From Candidatus Hydrogenedentota bacterium (GTDB lineage Bacteria > Hydrogenedentota > Hydrogenedentia > Hydrogenedentales > SLHB01): a stretch of 45,044 bases of DNA. The DNA lies in contig JACRLJ010000125.1 of the NCBI GenBank assembly GCA_016215105.1, positions 1-45,044 of the forward strand. Reading direction: 5' to 3'. Below are positions 31,530 to 39,284 of the stretch, piece after piece (the first letter of the stretch is position 1; each line of letters starts with the position of its first letter). The position numbers and the translations under genes were made by a program. A model generated the notes under the pieces. The model saw nothing but the letters and a program-made list of their open reading frames with translations. It made no database searches and had not been told where the DNA came from.

Positions 31530-31648
31530 AAAGTAGTTCCTCCCCGCTCAACGGGCTTTCTTAGTCATAGAGCCACCATAAGACTACTCACTCTTCAAAG
31601 GCTTCGTTCCGTCTGTCTCAAAGCTGACTTTCTAGTCAAACTCCTGTC

Positions 31649-31680
31649 TGTCCGACCCGTGCGACCTGTCCGACTTGTCT
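31649..31680 (-). repeat. 9-bp tandem repeat after aroK
   Basis: Three to four 9-base units, on the minus strand of the form ACAAGTCGG-ACAGGTCGC-ACGGGTCGG, begin on the stop codon of aroK. The same unit is repeated five times at 34300-34344 inside the DUF3299 protein gene in the same strand orientation. Confidence 0.5.
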
Positions 31681-32200
31681 AATCTCTCGAGGCCGGCCCG
31701 GGATATGCCGCCGCAATCTCGTGCGCAACTTCCTCCACGGTCCGTCCCTCCGTCGATACCACCAAGTCCGCCGCAGCCTGGTAGAGAGGAGTACGGGCCA
31801 AGAGCACTTCGCCAATCTCTTCCAGAAATGACTTGGCGCCGGTAAGCGAAGGACGATCCGTTGTGTCCTGGATCCGTTGCGCAATCACCTCCGCGCTGGC
31901 CCGTAACCACACTAACCGCCCGTTCTTCTTCAACACGGCTATGTTTTCGGGACGCAATACCACACCGCCTCCGGTATCGATTACCGTGTTCTCTCGTCCG
32001 CCGGCCTCGCAGGCTACTTCGCTCTCTAGATCGCGAAACGCTTCCCAGCCGCGCCGCGCCACGAACTCGGATATCGAACAGCCTGCCCGCCGAGCAATAG
32101 CGTCATCCATGCCAAACACGGAACGGCCAGTCGCCTCGGCGACAAGCCGCGCCACCGCCGATTTGCCCGTTCCCCGATAGCCAATGAGAACCACGTTCAT
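31679..32200 (-). CDS. aroK: shikimate kinase
   Basis: Cytoplasmic enzyme of 173 residues phosphorylating shikimate with ATP in the aromatic amino-acid pathway. Walker A is GYRGTGKS (residues 7-14); the shikimate-binding DDAIARRAGCSISEFVARRG segment with Asp, then FRDLES and the DTGGGV loop, are all present. The lid Arg is in TDRPSLTG. It lies three bases after aroE, so the two are co-transcribed, and pheA is further upstream on the same strand. Confidence 0.94.
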   Translation of the reverse strand: MNVVLIGYRGTGKSAVARLVAEATGRSVFGMDDAIARRAGCSISEFVARRGWEAFRDLESEVACEAGGRENTVIDTGGGVVLRPENIAVLKKNGRLVWLRASAEVIAQRIQDTTDRPSLTGAKSFLEEIGEVLLARTPLYQAAADLVVSTEGRTVEEVAHEIAAAYPGPASRD

Positions 32201-32203
32201 ACG

Positions 32204-33064
32204 CTAATCCGTATTCAACTCGGCCAGAAGCGCCTCGCGCATGACCGCATACGGCGCAGTTTCCCCAGTCCATGTTTCAAATTGCAGGGCGGCCTGATTA
32301 ACCAGCATCTCGACACCCAGAATAGTCTTGCAGCCCGATTCCTCCGCGTCCTTGACAAACCGGGTCTTGAGCGGACGGTAAACCATGTCAAATACAACAT
32401 GATCCGGCCGAAGCAGTTCCTTTGGGACGCAGGTTGCGTCTGGATGCGGATACATCCCAACCGGCGTGCCCTGCGCCACCACGTCGTGGGCCGCCATCGC
32501 CTGCGCCAAATCGCCGGCGAGATCTCCCCCCGCAACACTCACACGCGTCTTCGCGGGGAGGTCGCGCACGAGCGCGGCGACCTTCCCCGCGTCGCGGCCA
32601 AGGATGGTGATGTGCGCGGCCTCGGCCATGTCGGCAAACGCAAACGCGACCGACCGCACCGCGCCGCCAGCCCCTAGGAAAAGCACGCGCTTCCCGCGAA
32701 GGTCTACTCCGGCGTCGGCAAAGGCCTTGAGCGTGCCCAGGCCGTCGGTCGTGGACCCGGCAAGACGCCCGTCGTGATTCACAATCGTATTGACGCAGCC
32801 CACCTTGACGGCCATGGGATCGATCTCGTCGAGAAAAGGCATCACGGCGACTTTGTGCGGAATCGTGACGCTCATCCCGCGGAAACTGCGCAGCGCGCGC
32901 ATGCCCGTGAGACAAGCCCCCACGTCATCAACGTGAAACGCGACATATACATAATTCAACCCCGCTGCCTCAAAGGCGGCGTTATGCATGGCGGGGGAAA
33001 GCGAGTGGCCCACCGGGGCGCCAATCACCGCGCACAATTTCGTCGCCGTATCGATTCGGGGCAT
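32204..33064 (-). CDS. aroE: shikimate dehydrogenase
   Basis: NADPH-dependent enzyme of 286 residues reducing 3-dehydroshikimate to shikimate. Substrate motif VGHSLSPAMHNAAF, catalytic Lys in TIPHKVAV, GSTTDGLG (family GxNTDxxG, with Thr replacing Asn), dinucleotide glycine loop GAGGAVRS and C-terminal VNQAALQFETWTG all fit. The ATG 33064 lies seven bases from the stop of the HIT gene upstream, and aroK follows after three bases, forming an HIT-aroE-aroK operon. Confidence 0.94.
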   Translation of the reverse strand: MPRIDTATKLCAVIGAPVGHSLSPAMHNAAFEAAGLNYVYVAFHVDDVGACLTGMRALRSFRGMSVTIPHKVAVMPFLDEIDPMAVKVGCVNTIVNHDGRLAGSTTDGLGTLKAFADAGVDLRGKRVLFLGAGGAVRSVAFAFADMAEAAHITILGRDAGKVAALVRDLPAKTRVSVAGGDLAGDLAQAMAAHDVVAQGTPVGMYPHPDATCVPKELLRPDHVVFDMVYRPLKTRFVKDAEESGCKTILGVEMLVNQAALQFETWTGETAPYAVMREALLAELNTD

Positions 33065-33071
33065 TGGACGT

Positions 33072-33419
33072 CTACCCCGGAGGCCAGGCCATGGGACGGC
33101 CGCCTAAAATATGCACGTGCAGGTGAAACACGGTTTGGCCGCCCCACGCGCCACAATTGATCACGTAGCGGAAACCGTCCTTCGTAAGGCCTTCCTTCTC
33201 TGCGATTTTGTTCGCGACCAAGAGCAGTCTGCCCAGCAACAGCGCGTCCGCCTCCGTGGCGTCCGTGATCATGGGGATTGGCCTGCGCGGAACGACCAGA
33301 ACATGCGTCGGCGCCCCGGGATTGATATCCCGAAACGCATAGAAATTCTCGTCCGAATAGACCTCGGTCGAGGGAATTTCGCCCCGCGCGATCTTGGAAA
33401 ACAGTGTATCCTCGGGCAT
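33072..33419 (-). CDS. HIT family protein (HINT-like hydrolase)
   Basis: Nucleotide phosphoramidate hydrolase-like protein of 115 residues. It starts MPEDTLFSKIARGEIPSTEV, the usual HINT N-terminus, and has HVLVVPRRPIPM, GGQTVFHLHVHILGGRPMAW at the C-terminus with the histidine triad HLHVH. ATG 33419 is used because the family starts there; a longer frame has no homology before it. First gene of the aroE-aroK group. Confidence 0.93.
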   Translation of the reverse strand: MPEDTLFSKIARGEIPSTEVYSDENFYAFRDINPGAPTHVLVVPRRPIPMITDATEADALLLGRLLLVANKIAEKEGLTKDGFRYVINCGAWGGQTVFHLHVHILGGRPMAWPPG

Positions 33420-33527
33420 GGGAAATCTCTCCTTACGCCGTAGCCAGATGTGTTGAAAAGGGTATAGCACGCGCTAGCGCCAAAGCAATGAGCCTGAGTT
33501 TAGCTCGGAAACACTATCGCGCTATCG

Positions 33528-34244
33528 CTATGCGCCAAACTCGCCCAACTCGCGCAGAATAAGAGTAGCCCCCAAGATCGCCGCTGCTTCGGATCGATAG
33601 GTCACCGAGCCGAACGAAACGGCCTTGGCGCCGTGACGGAGCGCCGCCGCACGCTCCTCGGCTGTAAAATCCCCTTCCGGCCCCACCAGCAGCGTCACTT
33701 CCGAGCCCGTCACAGCGTCGCGCAACGCCGTTGGCGCCTCGTCCTTGGTGGCAAGGATTACGGCGCCGCGAGAGTTCTGCAGCGCCCCTTCCAGGCTCTC
33801 CGCCACGTCAAACGCAGGCAGCCACGCGCGGCCACACTGTTTGCAGCTTTCGATGGCGTACTTCAGCCATTTCTCCTCGCCGTGCGGCTTGCGCTCGGAA
33901 TGCGTTGCCGGGAAAAAGCTAAACCGGCCTACCCCCAGTTCGGTCCCGCGTTGAATGATGGACTCGATGGCCTTGTCGCGTTTGATCCACGCCTGCGCCA
34001 GCGTCAAGCGCCAGCGCGGCCGCGGAACTTCGCGAACCGGCCCAATCGCAATCACCGCGTCCCGCCGTGTCGCATTGGCCACACGGCCGTCCCATTCCCG
34101 CCCTTGACCGTCAAACAGGGTCACCGCGTCACCCACCTGCACCCGCGCGACGTGCAGCGCGTGATGCGCCTCATCCGGCGGAAGCGCGACCTCATCCGCT
34201 ATCGGGCTGTCTGGCGCGATATAGAAGCGAAACGCGTGTGCCAT
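33528..34244 (-). CDS. rsmE: 16S rRNA (uracil-1498-N3)-methyltransferase
   Basis: SPOUT methyltransferase of 238 residues acting on U1498 of 16S rRNA. The N-terminal PUA-like part contains DEAHHALHVARVQVGDAVTL; the knot part has AWIKRDKAIESIIQRGTELG, SERKPHGEEKWLKYAIESCK and LLVGPEGDFTAEE with the SAM-binding glycine loop, then SFGSVTYRSEAAAILGATLI. The ATG 34244 is used; a longer upstream frame only reads the repeat region of the next gene. Confidence 0.94.
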   Translation of the reverse strand: MAHAFRFYIAPDSPIADEVALPPDEAHHALHVARVQVGDAVTLFDGQGREWDGRVANATRRDAVIAIGPVREVPRPRWRLTLAQAWIKRDKAIESIIQRGTELGVGRFSFFPATHSERKPHGEEKWLKYAIESCKQCGRAWLPAFDVAESLEGALQNSRGAVILATKDEAPTALRDAVTGSEVTLLVGPEGDFTAEERAAALRHGAKAVSFGSVTYRSEAAAILGATLILRELGEFGA

Positions 34245-34254
34245 ATCCCCGCGC

Positions 34255-35040
34255 CTATGGGCCTTTGCTCGTATCCACCGGCGCTTCCGCAGCCGGCGTC
34301 TGACCCGCCTGACCCGTCTGACCTGTCGGACCTGTCGGACTGGCCGGCGCCGCCGGAGCAGCGCTTGGCGCAGGGACCGGCGCGACCGCCCCGCCTTCCG
34401 GCGCGCCGTCTTTCTTCGCCTTTGGCGGCTCGTGGCCCTCAATCATCGTCGTGCTCTCTTTTGACTCGTGCGGCAGCGTGTGTTCTTGCGGGGTTTCCTT
34501 CGGACTTAACGGCCCGCCTTCCTTGCCGGCGCCCAGTCTTGCGTTCTTGATTACGTAGAAGAACTTGGTGTTCGGCCCTTCGTTCAACGTCAATGTTCCG
34601 TTAATGAGCACCGGTTCCTTATACAGACTCTTGACCACTTCGCCCTCGGCCATCTGCACCAATACCACGTCGTGCATCGGCGGTTGCTGGCAGAAATAGC
34701 ACTCGAGCGGTAACGGCAGAACCATGAATTCCTTGATGTTCCGGAATTTATCCAGGCCCACCATGAAACCAATGATGTCCACATGGGTGTCGCGGTACGG
34801 CAACAGCTTCGGATCGAAGGTCGGACCGCTGCGCACGCCTCCTGTCGTCTTCTGGAGCAAGTTCCAGGGGAGCAGCTTGAGTCCCTGCCCGATTCGTTCT
34901 TGCTCTATTCGCTTGCGGAGCTTCTCCATCCGATCCCTGAGATCGAGGCGCCCGCATTGCATGTTCACAAAAAGCAGGGCGAGCAGCAACACGACGATGC
35001 CACCGATAATTCCAATTTCTTTCGCGGCGCGTATTCGCAT
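34255..35040 (-). CDS. DUF3299 membrane-anchored protein with a TGQ repeat tail
   Basis: Protein of 261 residues. A single hydrophobic anchor (IGIIGGIVVLLLALLFVNM) at about residues 8-27 is followed by a DUF3299 domain: VDIIGFMVGLDKFRNIKEFM then LPLECYFCQQPPMHDVVLVQ (family VPYFGACIHVPPPPPNQ), a likely metal-binding beta barrel. The C-terminal third is low complexity, rich in Lys, Glu, Pro and Ala, with SPTGPTGQTGQAGQTPA coded by a 9-bp tandem repeat. It follows an ABC permease and ATPase of LolC/LolD type. In Vibrio the zinc-regulated zrg locus pairs a DUF3299 gene with an ABC transporter, so metal handling is a reasonable inference. Confidence 0.82.
   Translation of the reverse strand: MRIRAAKEIGIIGGIVVLLLALLFVNMQCGRLDLRDRMEKLRKRIEQERIGQGLKLLPWNLLQKTTGGVRSGPTFDPKLLPYRDTHVDIIGFMVGLDKFRNIKEFMVLPLPLECYFCQQPPMHDVVLVQMAEGEVVKSLYKEPVLINGTLTLNEGPNTKFFYVIKNARLGAGKEGGPLSPKETPQEHTLPHESKESTTMIEGHEPPKAKKDGAPEGGAVAPVPAPSAAPAAPASPTGPTGQTGQAGQTPAAEAPVDTSKGP
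34300..34344 (-). repeat. 9-bp tandem repeat in the DUF3299 gene
   Basis: Five imperfect 9-base units (CTGACCCGC, CTGACCCGT, CTGACCTGT, CGGACCTGT, CGGACTGGC) encode on the minus strand the tripeptide-like TGPTGQTGQAGQ stretch. A related run follows aroK at 31649-31680. Confidence 0.6.
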
Positions 35041-35080
35041 CAGTATGTAATCCTATCGTTCGTGAATCACAGAAAGTTAT

Positions 35081-35185
35081 CCTGAATTCGGCGGTTGGGC
35101 GGAACTGACTCCGTAATTCGCGCGGTAGTCTTGTGCGAAATACGGAGTCTGTCCCTCCCTTGTACTTCCAATGGCCGAATTCAGG
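35081..35185. mobile_element. 105-base palindromic element (MITE/REP-like)
   Basis: Ends CCTGAATTCGGC (35081-35092) and GCCGAATTCAGG (35174-35185) are perfectly complementary, and inner arms GACTCCGTAATTCGC (35107-35121) and GCGAAATACGGAGTC (35135-35149) pair with one mismatch. The right inner end, GACAGACTCCGTATTTCGC on the minus strand, resembles ends linked to REP-associated transposases. It sits between the permease stop and the DUF3299 start. No transposase gene is in the window. Confidence 0.6.
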
Positions 35186-35186
35186 G

Positions 35187-36488
35187 CTATAATTCCGCCA
35201 AGTCGCGCGCCACATCCGTCCGATAGGCCTGCCACGCCGGAATGATTCCCGCGAGAATTCCCACGCAGGCCACTGTCGCGAACGCCTGCAACAGTTCGCT
35301 CGGCACGTGAAACGCGTTTATGATTAGCCCGTATTGCTGTTCCAAGAACAGTCCAAAGCCCCAGCAAGTCACGATGCCCAACACCCAGCCGCAACCAATG
35401 CCGAGAATCGTAACTAGAAACGCCTCAATGATCACCGAGCCGAAGATCTCCGGCTTCGAGGCGCCCAGGGCCCGCATAATGGCCATATCGCGCTTACGCT
35501 GCAGGATCGAGAGATAGAGGCCAATCAGTATGGACAGCGCCGAGATCACTACGACCAGATACCCGATCCCCAGCAACACCGCCTTCGCAAACCCGAGCAC
35601 TTGATCGTAAAGGTTCTTGATCTGTGTCAACGGATTCACCGCCATCGCGTTATAGGCCGTATTCACGTAGTCAATGAATTGGAACCGCAAGGCCGGACTC
35701 TGTAGCTGCACCAGCACCGCGGTTACGCCTCTGTCCATGCCCCGCTCATCTTCATCATCGTCTGCATGCGGCGCGGCGGCCGGAGATGCCGGGGTCCCCA
35801 CGGCCGTGGGCGTGGCCGGCTCCTCATCGTGCTTGTGAATTTCCCACACCGACGATAGCGGGCAAAAGATGGCCCGATCATTGGGGGTGCCGGCGCTCTT
35901 GAGTATCCCCACGACCGTGTATGAGACATGCTTGTGCCCTTCGACCTGCGCGCCCGGCGCCTCGATCAACCCGTGTGTTCCGTAGAACTCCTTCCCCAAA
36001 GTCAGCCCCGTCTCCCTAGCGACCTCACTACCGATCACGGCCTCCATATCGTGCTCGAATGCCCTCCCTTGGGCCAGAACAAACGGATGCTGCTCCTCGT
36101 CGGTTATGGGATCGGTCCAGGTGTACGAAAGCAACTCCGGTGTCGTACCGACAATCCGATACCCCTGGTACGTGTCCCCCAACCCAATCGGATACGCGTG
36201 CGCCACGTCATCATGCGTCCGCAACGCCTCGTAGTCCGCGTACTTGATGTTGCCCGTCGGCGTGTCCATGAAGTACAGCGTGCTCAACACCAATTGAAGC
36301 GGACTCCCCTTGGCGCCGATCACCACGTCAAACGACTGTCCTTCTTCCTCGAAGCGGCGCTTCGTCTCCTCGCGAAGCGAAAGCACCGATGCGATAAGAC
36401 CAACCGCTAGCGCGACCGACAGGATCGTCATGCTGGTCGTCAGCTTGCGGTTCCACAGGTAACTCCAGGCGATAAACCAGATACTCAT
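35187..36488 (-). CDS. MacB/LolC-type ABC transporter permease
   Basis: FtsX-family permease of 433 residues: one N-terminal helix (TMTILSVALAVGLIASVLSL), a periplasmic domain of about 220 residues, and three C-terminal helices. The FtsX domain includes LLGIGYLVVVISALSILIGL, LQRKRDMAIMRALGASKPEI and FLVTILGIGCGWVLGI. The periplasmic part contains a short Asp/Glu-His-rich stretch, APHADDDEDERGMD, that could bind metal. It overlaps the ATPase gene by four bases. With DUF3299 downstream, a metal- or lipoprotein-related role is likely. Confidence 0.9.
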   Translation of the reverse strand: MSIWFIAWSYLWNRKLTTSMTILSVALAVGLIASVLSLREETKRRFEEEGQSFDVVIGAKGSPLQLVLSTLYFMDTPTGNIKYADYEALRTHDDVAHAYPIGLGDTYQGYRIVGTTPELLSYTWTDPITDEEQHPFVLAQGRAFEHDMEAVIGSEVARETGLTLGKEFYGTHGLIEAPGAQVEGHKHVSYTVVGILKSAGTPNDRAIFCPLSSVWEIHKHDEEPATPTAVGTPASPAAAPHADDDEDERGMDRGVTAVLVQLQSPALRFQFIDYVNTAYNAMAVNPLTQIKNLYDQVLGFAKAVLLGIGYLVVVISALSILIGLYLSILQRKRDMAIMRALGASKPEIFGSVIIEAFLVTILGIGCGWVLGIVTCWGFGLFLEQQYGLIINAFHVPSELLQAFATVACVGILAGIIPAWQAYRTDVARDLAEL

Positions 36489-37084
36489 AGGGTCACGTCC
36501 TTCACCAGCCCATAACAGTCGAAGCGCTCGGGCAGCCGTGCGGCAATATCCTGCTCATGAGTGACGACCAGGAGGCTCACCTCCTCTTCGCGGCCGGCGA
36601 CGACAATCTTCTGATGATTCGCAAGCGCGCGCGCAATCGCCACGCGCTGGCGTTCACCAACACTCATCGTGGACGGTTTGCTGTGCAGGCGATGCTTCAA
36701 ACCCACGCGTTCCAGCAAGTACGACGCCCGTGTTTTCCATTCCGGCTTCGGCCGCGTGTCGCTAAAGCGCATGCCCAGCATCACGTTCTGCAACGCCGTG
36801 AACGGCGCCAACAAGTTGAACGTTTGGAACACAAACCCCAGACGCTCCCCGCGGAACTGATCCAGCTTGGCCTCGCTCAGACCCTGAATCTCGACTCCGT
36901 CAACGGTGATTGCGCCCTCATCCGGACGCAGCAGCCCCGAAATCAGGTTTAGCATGGTGGATTTGCCGCAGCCGCTCGGGCCCCACAGCGCCATGTGAGC
37001 GCCCCGTTCCAGTTGAAAATCCTTACAGAAATATTCGACCCCCGGTCCGAGCCGCCGGCGGACGTTTTTCATCTCTATCATCAT
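36485..37084 (-). CDS. LolD-type ABC ATPase lacking Walker B and D-loop
   Basis: ATP-binding subunit of 199 residues for the adjacent FtsX-type permease. Walker A is GPSGCGKST (35-43), Q-loop FVFQTFN (84-90), and signature MSVGERQRVAIARALA (140-155). The usual segment after KIVVA (DEPTxxLD and about 15 more residues) is missing: the frame runs from KIVVA straight to GREEEVSLLVVTHE, which holds the switch His. The gap is about 22-24 codons, in frame, at about 36590-36600. Without Walker B and the catalytic Glu, hydrolysis should be lost. The protein is correspondingly shorter than the usual 220-230. Either a true degenerate ATPase or an assembly collapse. The start ATG 37084 follows AGGAG at seven bases. 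Confidence 0.85.
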   Translation of the reverse strand: MMIEMKNVRRRLGPGVEYFCKDFQLERGAHMALWGPSGCGKSTMLNLISGLLRPDEGAITVDGVEIQGLSEAKLDQFRGERLGFVFQTFNLLAPFTALQNVMLGMRFSDTRPKPEWKTRASYLLERVGLKHRLHSKPSTMSVGERQRVAIARALANHQKIVVAGREEEVSLLVVTHEQDIAARLPERFDCYGLVKDVTL

Positions 37085-37182
37085 GGGTTTACTCCTGGGT
37101 AGACCGCTGGGAAACGTGACGCTGGGACGCCCCGCAAGGCCAATTCGTCTTCGATGTGCGCAGAACTAACTACAGCGATCGA

Positions 37183-37515
37183 CTAGGCGAATGGCGGAGA
37201 ATGCGCCCGGCGGGAAAGTCCAAGATGACGGGAGGCCGGCGCGTCGCATACCACCATCGCGCCGGCAAGCGGTCCATCGAATGACGAAATCGCAACGGCC
37301 GGTTCGGCGGTGGCGAGGGGAGTAGAGATATTGAACGCGCACGCCGGGCAATACACGGTGGGCAAGGGCTCGTGCATCAGCAGCGCGCCCGTCCGCAAGC
37401 AGGCGCACGCCGGCTTGTGCGTCACGGGCAAGACCGCGATCATCAACAGCGCGGGAACGCCGTACGTGGCGAACAGAAATGTTATCCAGTTTTTGCGTTG
37501 GCTCAGCTTCAGCAT
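37183..37515 (-). CDS. small membrane protein with Cys pairs, upstream of the ABC genes
   Basis: Protein of about 110 residues (start uncertain: ATG 37515 or GTG 37566). One hydrophobic helix (WITFLFATYGVPALLMIAVL) at residues 9-28 is followed by two cysteine groups, HKPACACLRTG and TVYCPACAFN, then an Ala-rich tail. The His-Cys patterns suggest metal or disulfide binding outside the membrane. It is the first gene before the LolD-like ATPase, 98 bases upstream, in the same direction, which fits an accessory role in that transporter. No family was recognised. Confidence 0.55.
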   Translation of the reverse strand: MLKLSQRKNWITFLFATYGVPALLMIAVLPVTHKPACACLRTGALLMHEPLPTVYCPACAFNISTPLATAEPAVAISSFDGPLAGAMVVCDAPASRHLGLSRRAHSPPFA

Positions 37516-37637
37516 ATCAACCGGCCCAAAGGCGCTCCATACGGCGCCATGCCAACTGAATCGCACTAGCGCGGTTCAGCCAGCCTTGAAGGGTAGCATA
37601 TTACCGGTATCTTGTCCAGAAAGCCGCGCTGTTCCGG

Positions 37638-39245
37638 CTAAGCGCCGCCAGTCTTCTTTTCACGGTTCGACGGTCTTCCCTTTGAATCCAACGGATGACA
37701 CGAGCATCCCGGGAAATTGGGCGAAAGCGGCATGGCTTCGGGGCGCAGCGCCAAGCGGCCTGCCTTGACCCACGCCTCACCGCGCTCCGCGAGATGTTCG
37801 ACCATTTTCGAGCGCCACACTCGAAGCGTTCGCGCATGCCCCGTATCCCCCGCCAGGTCACGCTCTTCGCCCGGATCGGATTTCATGTCAAAAAGCTGCT
37901 CCTCTCCGTCGCGCGCGTGGAAGATGTACTTCCAGCGCCCGTCCGTCAGCGCCGTCCAATGGTTGCCCGGGTGATAGCAGATGTCGTGCTCGAGATCGAT
38001 CAGCCGCCGCCAGTCCTTGCTCTTGCCCTCCGCCAACGGAATCAGGCTGCGCCCTTCCAGGCCGGCGCCGTCGCGTCCTTTGCCTGCCACCTCCAGCAAG
38101 GTTGGCAAGACGTCGCGAATCTCTACCGGCTGGTGTAGTGTCTGGCCCCGTTTTCCTGACACCAATCCCTCCGGCCAACGCACCAGCATGGGAATCCGAA
38201 CCGAGGATTCGTAGGGGTACGATTTCCTCCAAAGATGATGGTCGCCGGTCATGTCGCCGTGATCGGACAAGAACAGGATGAACGTCTCTTCCAGCCATCC
38301 CCGCCTCTCCAGAGTCTCGACAATCCGCCCAATCTGCTCGTCCACGAACGTAACCGATCCGTAGTACCCTTGCCTCGAATGCCGGACTTGGTCCGCGCCG
38401 AGATCTCCCTGCCAGTACGACTCGCTGGAGCCACCTGGAGTCGCGTTTCGCCCCGCCCACGCGCCTACCTTCGCACGAGGCAAGTCCGCGTCTGCGTACA
38501 TGTTCATGAGTCGCTCAGGCGGATCGTACGGACTGTGCGGACGCGTGAAGGAAACTTTCAAAAAGAACGGCTCCGGGCGCCGGTACGTCTCCAGGAAGCG
38601 CACCGCCGTGTCCCCCGTCCAGCGCGTAGGATGCAACTCCTCCGGCAACGCATACGCTTTCGCGCGGTAGTCGTTCCAGCCGATACCCGTTGCGTTGAAG
38701 TCAAGGTTCGGCGCCTGTGTCGCAAACCACGCGCGGTAGTCGCTCCGGAATTCGGGTGTCTCCTCCCGGCTCGATTCGTCCAGCAACAGCTTGTGAAGTC
38801 CGTGACCGTTTCGCTGCGGATGGTAGTGCATCTTGCCTATACCTGTCGTGTAGTATCCCGCGTCCCGCATCGCCTGCGGCAACTCCAACGGGTACTTCTC
38901 GGCCATCTTCGACATGCCCAACATGCCGTGCCGCCACGGACCCAGCCCTGTCAACAGCGCTGTGCGCGCCGGAGTACACGTCGGCGTAGTGCTGTACGCC
39001 CGGTGAAACCAGGCGCCTTCCTTCGCAAGACGATCCAGATTCGGTGTCCGGATCACGGCATTGCCATCCACCCCCACGCAATCACCGCGGTGCTGATCAT
39101 CCATCAGGAGAAGAATATTCGGGCGGCGGGAAAACGTCTGCGCCCGCGAAACCCTCGGCGCCGCCATGGCAAACGCCGCGGCGCCCAACCCCGCCTTGAT
39201 CACTTCCCGCCGAGTCAGCCCAACGCCATTTCTCTCTCTGCCCAT
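37638..39245 (-). CDS. sulfatase with Tat signal
   Basis: Arylsulfatase-type enzyme of 535 residues. The leader LTRREVIKAGLGAAAFAMAA is a Tat-like signal. RPNILLLMDDQHRGD holds the first metal ligands, and the formylglycine site is CTPAR (Cys90), intact. Other conserved parts: GKMHYHPQ, FFLKVSFTRPHSPYDPPERL and LFLSDHGDMTGDHHLWRKSY. It ends with a Gly/Lys-rich tail. Unlike the 6150-7627 sulfatase this frame is complete. Needs an anaerobic or aerobic FGly-generating enzyme, none in the window. It follows the M6-type protease gene by 40 bases. Confidence 0.92.
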   Translation of the reverse strand: MGRERNGVGLTRREVIKAGLGAAAFAMAAPRVSRAQTFSRRPNILLLMDDQHRGDCVGVDGNAVIRTPNLDRLAKEGAWFHRAYSTTPTCTPARTALLTGLGPWRHGMLGMSKMAEKYPLELPQAMRDAGYYTTGIGKMHYHPQRNGHGLHKLLLDESSREETPEFRSDYRAWFATQAPNLDFNATGIGWNDYRAKAYALPEELHPTRWTGDTAVRFLETYRRPEPFFLKVSFTRPHSPYDPPERLMNMYADADLPRAKVGAWAGRNATPGGSSESYWQGDLGADQVRHSRQGYYGSVTFVDEQIGRIVETLERRGWLEETFILFLSDHGDMTGDHHLWRKSYPYESSVRIPMLVRWPEGLVSGKRGQTLHQPVEIRDVLPTLLEVAGKGRDGAGLEGRSLIPLAEGKSKDWRRLIDLEHDICYHPGNHWTALTDGRWKYIFHARDGEEQLFDMKSDPGEERDLAGDTGHARTLRVWRSKMVEHLAERGEAWVKAGRLALRPEAMPLSPNFPGCSCHPLDSKGRPSNREKKTGGA

Positions 39246-39284
39246 GCCGTCCCTTTCATTCCATTGGTTCCCTCTGATCCAATC

